From positions 28,886,503 through 28,950,502 of the forward strand of contig OZ022511.1 in assembly GCA_963989385.1 (NCBI GenBank): 64,000 nucleotides of DNA, written 5' to 3'. A program made the translations under genes and the position numbers. The notes under the pieces are model-generated. The model had not been told where the DNA came from, did no database searches, and saw only the letters and a list, made by a program, of their open reading frames with translations. Positions 59,990 through 64,000 of the stretch are shown here, in pieces (position 1 is the first letter of the stretch; each line of letters starts with the position of its first letter). The DNA comes from Ctena decussata. Taxonomy: Eukaryota > Mollusca > Bivalvia > Lucinida > Lucinidae.

Positions 59990-60135
59990 TCCAATAAACA
60001 GAGGATCTTACATGAGTGCTCATGTGTTATTGAATTTATTAAACGCGTTGGGGAAAAGATAATCTTATCGTTTTTTCCCAACGAGTTTAATAAGTTCAAT
60101 AATACAGGAGCACGAATGCAAGATTCTATTTATCA
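59990..60135. repeat. Long imperfect hairpin
   Basis: GATCTTACATGAGTGCTC and TTATTGAATTTATTAAACGC on the left pair with AGTTTAATAAGTTCAATAAT and GAGCACGAATGCAAGATT on the right, around GATAATCTTATC. Probably a MITE; no second copy seen in the window. Confidence 0.75.
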
Positions 60136-60544
60136 TATAACACTAAATTGCATTCTATTAGCTAATTTTGCACTAAAACGACACGATTTCGCCATTAGAA
60201 AACGCCATCATTTTATGGACGTCAACGCATAACGCTACGACATAATTTGCATATCTAATCCACTAGTTGATTAGCGTTTTTAATGCACGGCTTTAAACAC
60301 TACCGGATGCGACGTCATAAGATGAAAGATATTAGAGTTCTCATTATCCAATAAAAGATATTAGAGTTAACGTGTATTCTTACACACACCACATTGTGTA
60401 TACCCAAAGTTTTCTCATTCAGAAATGTATATTTCCGGGGTCGGTGTTTGGGATTACATGCCCAAAGTTTAACGCCCAAACTGAAGTCATGTTTTACCTT
60501 GCTACTGGTTATTATTGAGTAAAACTGCAAAGAAACAATCATTT

Positions 60545-60780
60545 GAGCCGCGACACGAGAAAACCAAGAATGTGGTCGTGCGCCCAGCGCAGACTCAGAT
60601 CAGCCTGGGCATCCGCCCAGTCTGATCAGCGTCTTCGCTGTCCGGATGGAGGTAGCTTAGACCCTTAGCTACCCTTTGAGCACTTAAAGAAGAGTCTGAA
60701 CAGATTGGACGGTTGCCCAGGCTGATCTGAGTCTGTGCTGGGCGCACAACCACTTTATTGGTTTTCTCGTGTCGCGGCTC
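60545..60780. mobile_element. GAGCCGCG foldback MITE, copy 6
   Basis: Both ends intact: GAGCCGCGACACGAGAAAAC and GTTTTCTCGTGTCGCGGCTC. The flanks CATTT and CATTTT suggest a short target duplication. Among the cleanest copies. Confidence 0.88.
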
Positions 60781-61378
60781 ATTTTATCTTTGTACAAGAT
60801 TTACCTCTTTTCACACTTGACTGACAGGTCTTGCACGTTTGTAATCGTGTTCCGGCTAAAAGAGAAGAGAACGGCGAAAACAAAACGTTCAATAAAATAC
60901 AAAAAATATGATAACGTTCTATTTCGGCATAAATCCCCGTGCGTATGGCAATTGAGTGTCATGCATTAACGAAGCTCAGCCCATGCAGTAACACTGAAAT
61001 TCACACGCCGTTTGAACATTGTTTTAGACTTGCTTATTTGCAGCCCGGATCGAAATTTGTATACGTGACGTTACCTGACGTTGTGTAGCCGCCCTGGGAA
61101 AAGCATTTTTGTTTTTCTTTTGTTAGCGCCAAAGCCATTCTGACTTTCGCAGAATGACACTATGGTACACAAGACACTTTGAACGACGATTTTCCAGGAT
61201 TTTCACCAACATTTTGAATGGAATCAGGAATCATGCCCTTAAATGCAAGAACAGCAATTGCATCAATTTTCAAGTTTGAACACGAGGACAAGGCCTTCCT
61301 CGGGACCCGGCAACAGTTTAGGCATGAAAAAAATATATGCTCCCAGTGCTGTTGATTTTTCAGTGTTTATTTAAGAAT

Positions 61379-61525
61379 TTATATTTGATTTTTCAGCGCT
61401 GATCGTGTGATGAAGCCAGTGGGCGGAGCTAAAATTCCATGAAGCGCAATGCGCTTCTTGTAGCAATTTAGGCACGACCACTGGCTTCTTTAAAGGATGA
61501 ACGCTGAAAAAATCAAATATTAATT
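61379..61525. repeat. Hairpin MITE with TTGATTTTTCAGCG ends
   Basis: ATTTGATTTTTCAGCG on the left, CGCTGAAAAAATCAAAT on the right; GAAGCCAGTGG pairs with CCACTGGCTTC and the centre is GAAGCGCAATGCGCTTC. No coding content. Confidence 0.75.
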
Positions 61526-61880
61526 CTTTTTTATGGTAATCTAGTGTATAATATGCAAAATACGGGTCGTAGAAAAGTCAGTAGCGACATGTTCGGCCAC
61601 ATCATTAAACAGCCGTCACCCTGACGTGGCGTCAGTCGAACGTTACGTAGACCAATCAAGACGTTCGTTTACCTTAGACGTTGTTTGATGACAACGTCAC
61701 ATGATTACGTGTTTGAAGCCAGTTGCCCTAAAAGGTTTACCTATGGGAAGTCAATGGCAAATGTAAATATTGTTTGTTTCAACCCATGGTCGATGTTTAT
61801 TAATCCTGTTTCGAGTCACTTTAGGATCGTGAACTGCATTAAGTATTAATATCTCAATCCTGTGGTCGAATCTTACAATT

Positions 61881-62116
61881 GAGCCGCAACACGACAAAAC
61901 CAAAAAGGTTGCATGGGCGCCCAATGAAGACTCAGATCAGCCTGTGCACCGACCCAGTCTGATCAGAGTCTTGGTTTTGCGCATAGAGGGTACCAAAGGT
62001 CTTAAGCTAGCTACATGCGGACAACGAAGACTCTGATCAGACTGAGCGGATGCCCAGGCTAATCTTTCTTCGCTGGGCGCACAGCCATCTTTGTTGGTTT
62101 TGGTGTGTCGCGGCTC
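61881..62116. mobile_element. GAGCCGCG foldback MITE, copy 7
   Basis: GAGCCGCAACACGACAAAAC on the left; GTTTTGGTGTGTCGCGGCTC on the right. The internal mirror is partly degraded (GATCAGCCTGTGCACC). Confidence 0.85.
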
Positions 62117-62188
62117 AGTTTTACTGTTAATAACATCGACCTCAAACCTTAAAACAGTAGTTTGAAATGACATTTATCATTGTTTCAG

Positions 62189-62657
62189 GAGACCCTGTCT
62201 TACAGCCTGTTGCACACTTGTTGTTGTATTTATGAAGTGATTTCAAGTCCCAAGAATCAGAATGGAATCGATCACGATTTTCTATCCTTAGCCACACTCG
62301 TGGCTCTTGAGTTTGCAAGGTTTCGTACTACTGCCGAGAATAGGGGAAATATTAACACAGATGAACATGCAGCACTGAAAACCCTAGAAAACCGGACTCG
62401 TGCATATTACAAAAACCATGCGAATAGCGCGAAGGACCAACCGTTCTCATCTGGCCTTCACAGAATGTACATGAGGTTTCTGTGTGAATGTAACCTTGAC
62501 GGAGTTTGCTTTTTCGACTCTGGTGTGCCCTTATTGCTGATTTCCACCTTGATAGAAACATCAACTGAAGATAACCTGAATATAGCTCGATGTTTATGTT
62601 TGTACACACTTTGCCACTCCTGCAAGCCTATCAGCTACTATACCAGTCAGAGTGGAG
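62189..62657 (+). CDS. ZSWIM-like protein, exon 12 (last in window)
   Basis: The acceptor is ATTGTTTCAG/GA and the donor GTGGAG/GTAAGT; 469 bp, phase 0 in and 1 out, so the gene continues beyond 64000. The product is helical: ETLSYSLLHTCCCIYEVISS, FLSLATLVALEFARFRTTAE, HRMYMRFLCECNLDGVCFF and DNLNIARCLCLYTLCHSCKP, notably cysteine-rich. I recognise no named domain; it would fall in the helical C-terminal half of a ZSWIM5/6/8-type protein. Confidence 0.85.
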
Positions 62658-62706
62658 GTAAGTGCTTATTACTATCGTAGCTCACCGCATGCCGACAGCA
62701 ATAAAT

Positions 62707-62996
62707 GCGCCGCGACACGAGAAAACCTACAAAGGGGTTATGCGCTTAGCATAGACTCAGATCAGCCTGGGCATCCGCCCAGTCTGATCAGAGTAAAAAG
62801 TATGCAAAGACCATGCACTGAAACAATCAAAATCCAAATCCAGCCCTCAAACCATAGTTGGAAACAACTAAGATTACAAATAATCAAGATACTGAGAACA
62901 TATGGCCAACCGAGTGAGCAGCTTGTTCCCAGAGTCTTCGCTGTCCGCATGAAGGTAGCTTAGATCCTCAGCTACCCTTTTGGCGCTTAGCTTCAG
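62707..62996. mobile_element. GAGCCGCG foldback MITE, copy 8, with nested insertion
   Basis: It starts GCGCCGCGACACGAGAAAAC and keeps GATCAGCCTGGGCATCCGCC. A foreign 135-bp segment occupies 62795-62929, after which the MITE resumes at GTCTTCGCTGTCCGCATGAA and is truncated near 62996. Confidence 0.85.
62795..62929. mobile_element. 135-bp insertion with 6-bp target duplication
   Basis: It runs from AAAAAGTATGCAAAGACC to GCAGCTTGTTCC. CAGAGT stands on both sides (62789-62794 and 62930-62935), and other foldback copies have a single CAGAGTCTTCGCT here. An inverted relative is at about 57404-57535. No terminal inverted repeat is evident. The sequence can be read as an open frame but is short and repeated. 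Confidence 0.8.
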
Positions 62997-64000
62997 CGAA
63001 ACTCCATTTTCAAGCTAATTCAGAATAAGCCCGATGATCACAAAGGACCAGAAAATGTAATGTGCACTATGATGTACGGGAAAACGTTTTACGACTGTCA
63101 TTTCATTTCTGTGTTTCTGTGTGCATTGATTTATTTTTTTTGCAATATGTATAATCACCTGCTATTTTATTTTCGTCAGCACTAGTTATATGACCCTGCA
63201 TCAGAATATACAATGTTCACGACATGTCACTTGCTTAGAACATATATCCATCTGCATAACGTCAGCAGATACCATATTAAGTTTGTATTTTAAAAACAAA
63301 ACAGCAAATGGAGCATACATACTGATATGTGTTAGGAGAACACAATCCCTTTGTCGTAGTTTTACTTGCTCAATATTATTCGGCTCTGGATACGAATTGC
63401 ATAAACACTGTGTAGTGCAAATACGTTTAGAAACGGTACTGTATATCTGTTGTTAGGCCGCATTAGATTGACCTGGGTCTTACGAAGCACCACAGCAGAA
63501 GAGCCGCATCACTAAAAGTTCTTTGCTTGATTTGAAATTGGCTATAATAAACCTATTACTGATACATGCCGTGGAGTGGTTCAGGGGAGCGTGTGAAATG
63601 GGATGAGCCATTGTGTCGTCGAGAAATTTACTGGGATATGAAGAATACCGCTATAATTGAAATAATACAGGGTGTAAAGGACGTTGTAGACATAAACGTA
63701 GTCTTTATTCAATTTTAAAAATTAAATGTAAGTAAAATACAAGGTAAAGCCAAAATCATTCAGACAAAACTTAGATTTGAAATAAAATAACTTTCTGCCG
63801 ACTGTATTCTAATAATGACAGCTCACTCAGGGTTATCAATTATTTCAACAGTAGGTATCACGAAAACAATGCGTGGATATTAATTCAACCGTAGCAACAC
63901 TTGCTATCGGAATTTTGCAATTAGAACCGCTTTAGCAGAGTAAACAAGGGGTCCAGTCAACTGGGTCTTCATATAAATAATGAAAGGAGAAGAAAAAAGT
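62997..64000. other. Start of intron 12, nothing recognised
   Basis: No further exon could be supported before the window ends. The open frame at 63190-63456 has no acceptor and matching phase that I could defend. Confidence 0.45.

Larger units (their letters stand above)
59444..62188 (+). other. Intron 11 with two hairpins and two foldback MITEs
   Basis: A long hairpin at 59990-60135, a GAGCCGCG foldback at 60545-60780, a hairpin MITE at 61379-61525, and a second GAGCCGCG foldback at 61881-62116 lying 72 bp before exon 12. The rest is unremarkable; the open frames at 59826, 60315 and 60769 lack support. Confidence 0.6.

Noticed and set aside
62652..62963. 103-codon frame as a continuation of exon 12
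   Set aside because: It crosses a consensus donor at 62658, is in another frame from exon 12 and consists of a foldback element plus its nested insertion.

Overview
The window looks like nuclear DNA from a bivalve mollusc, possibly a venerid clam. This is inferred from AT-rich, repeat-dense DNA, spliced exons with GT/AG borders, tRNA-derived SINEs, many foldback MITEs, and several elements built like the bivalve 'pearl' family (tandem core of about 150-160 bp, an ACGG/CCGT microsatellite and hairpin ends). Nothing prokaryotic is present, and species is not determined.

One protein-coding gene is supported: a plus-strand, multi-exon SWIM zinc-finger protein of the ZSWIM4/5/6/8 group. I assembled 12 coding exons between 23568 and 62657. 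All splice phases agree, giving at least 743 codons, and the gene runs off the right edge. Family landmarks are the YW-[ST]-x-P segment, a QVGF segment followed by the SWIM finger, the DQLQK helix and the GAPDPT motif. Vertebrate ZSWIM8 is a substrate receptor of a Cullin-RING ubiquitin ligase; a similar role here is inference.

Layout: 1-4135 is a satellite of about 178 bp with two sequence types. 4137-23557 is intergenic or 5' flank, holding duplicated repeats (5.2-7.6 and 11.1-12.7 kb), a TIR element whose empty site is also present, GACGTC-rich palindromic MITEs, a 5S rRNA pseudogene near 8.4 kb, SINEs, a 1.6-kb TIR element and a large inverted repeat at 19.56-21.53 kb. 23558-62657 is the gene, whose introns hold six pearl-like elements, a 3.8-kb inverted repeat with arms of about 850 bp (intron 6), many copies of a GAGCCGCG foldback element, and an antisense L1/Tx1-like non-LTR retrotransposon with two homopolymer frameshifts (intron 10). 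62658-64000 is the start of the next intron.

Most short open frames outside these exons come from satellites and tandem repeats and are not genes. I found no undescribed multi-gene system. The most notable points are the unusual SWIM cysteine spacing, the filled/empty-site pair, the nested insertion with a 6-bp target duplication, the giant intronic hairpin and the concentration of pearl-like elements in one gene.
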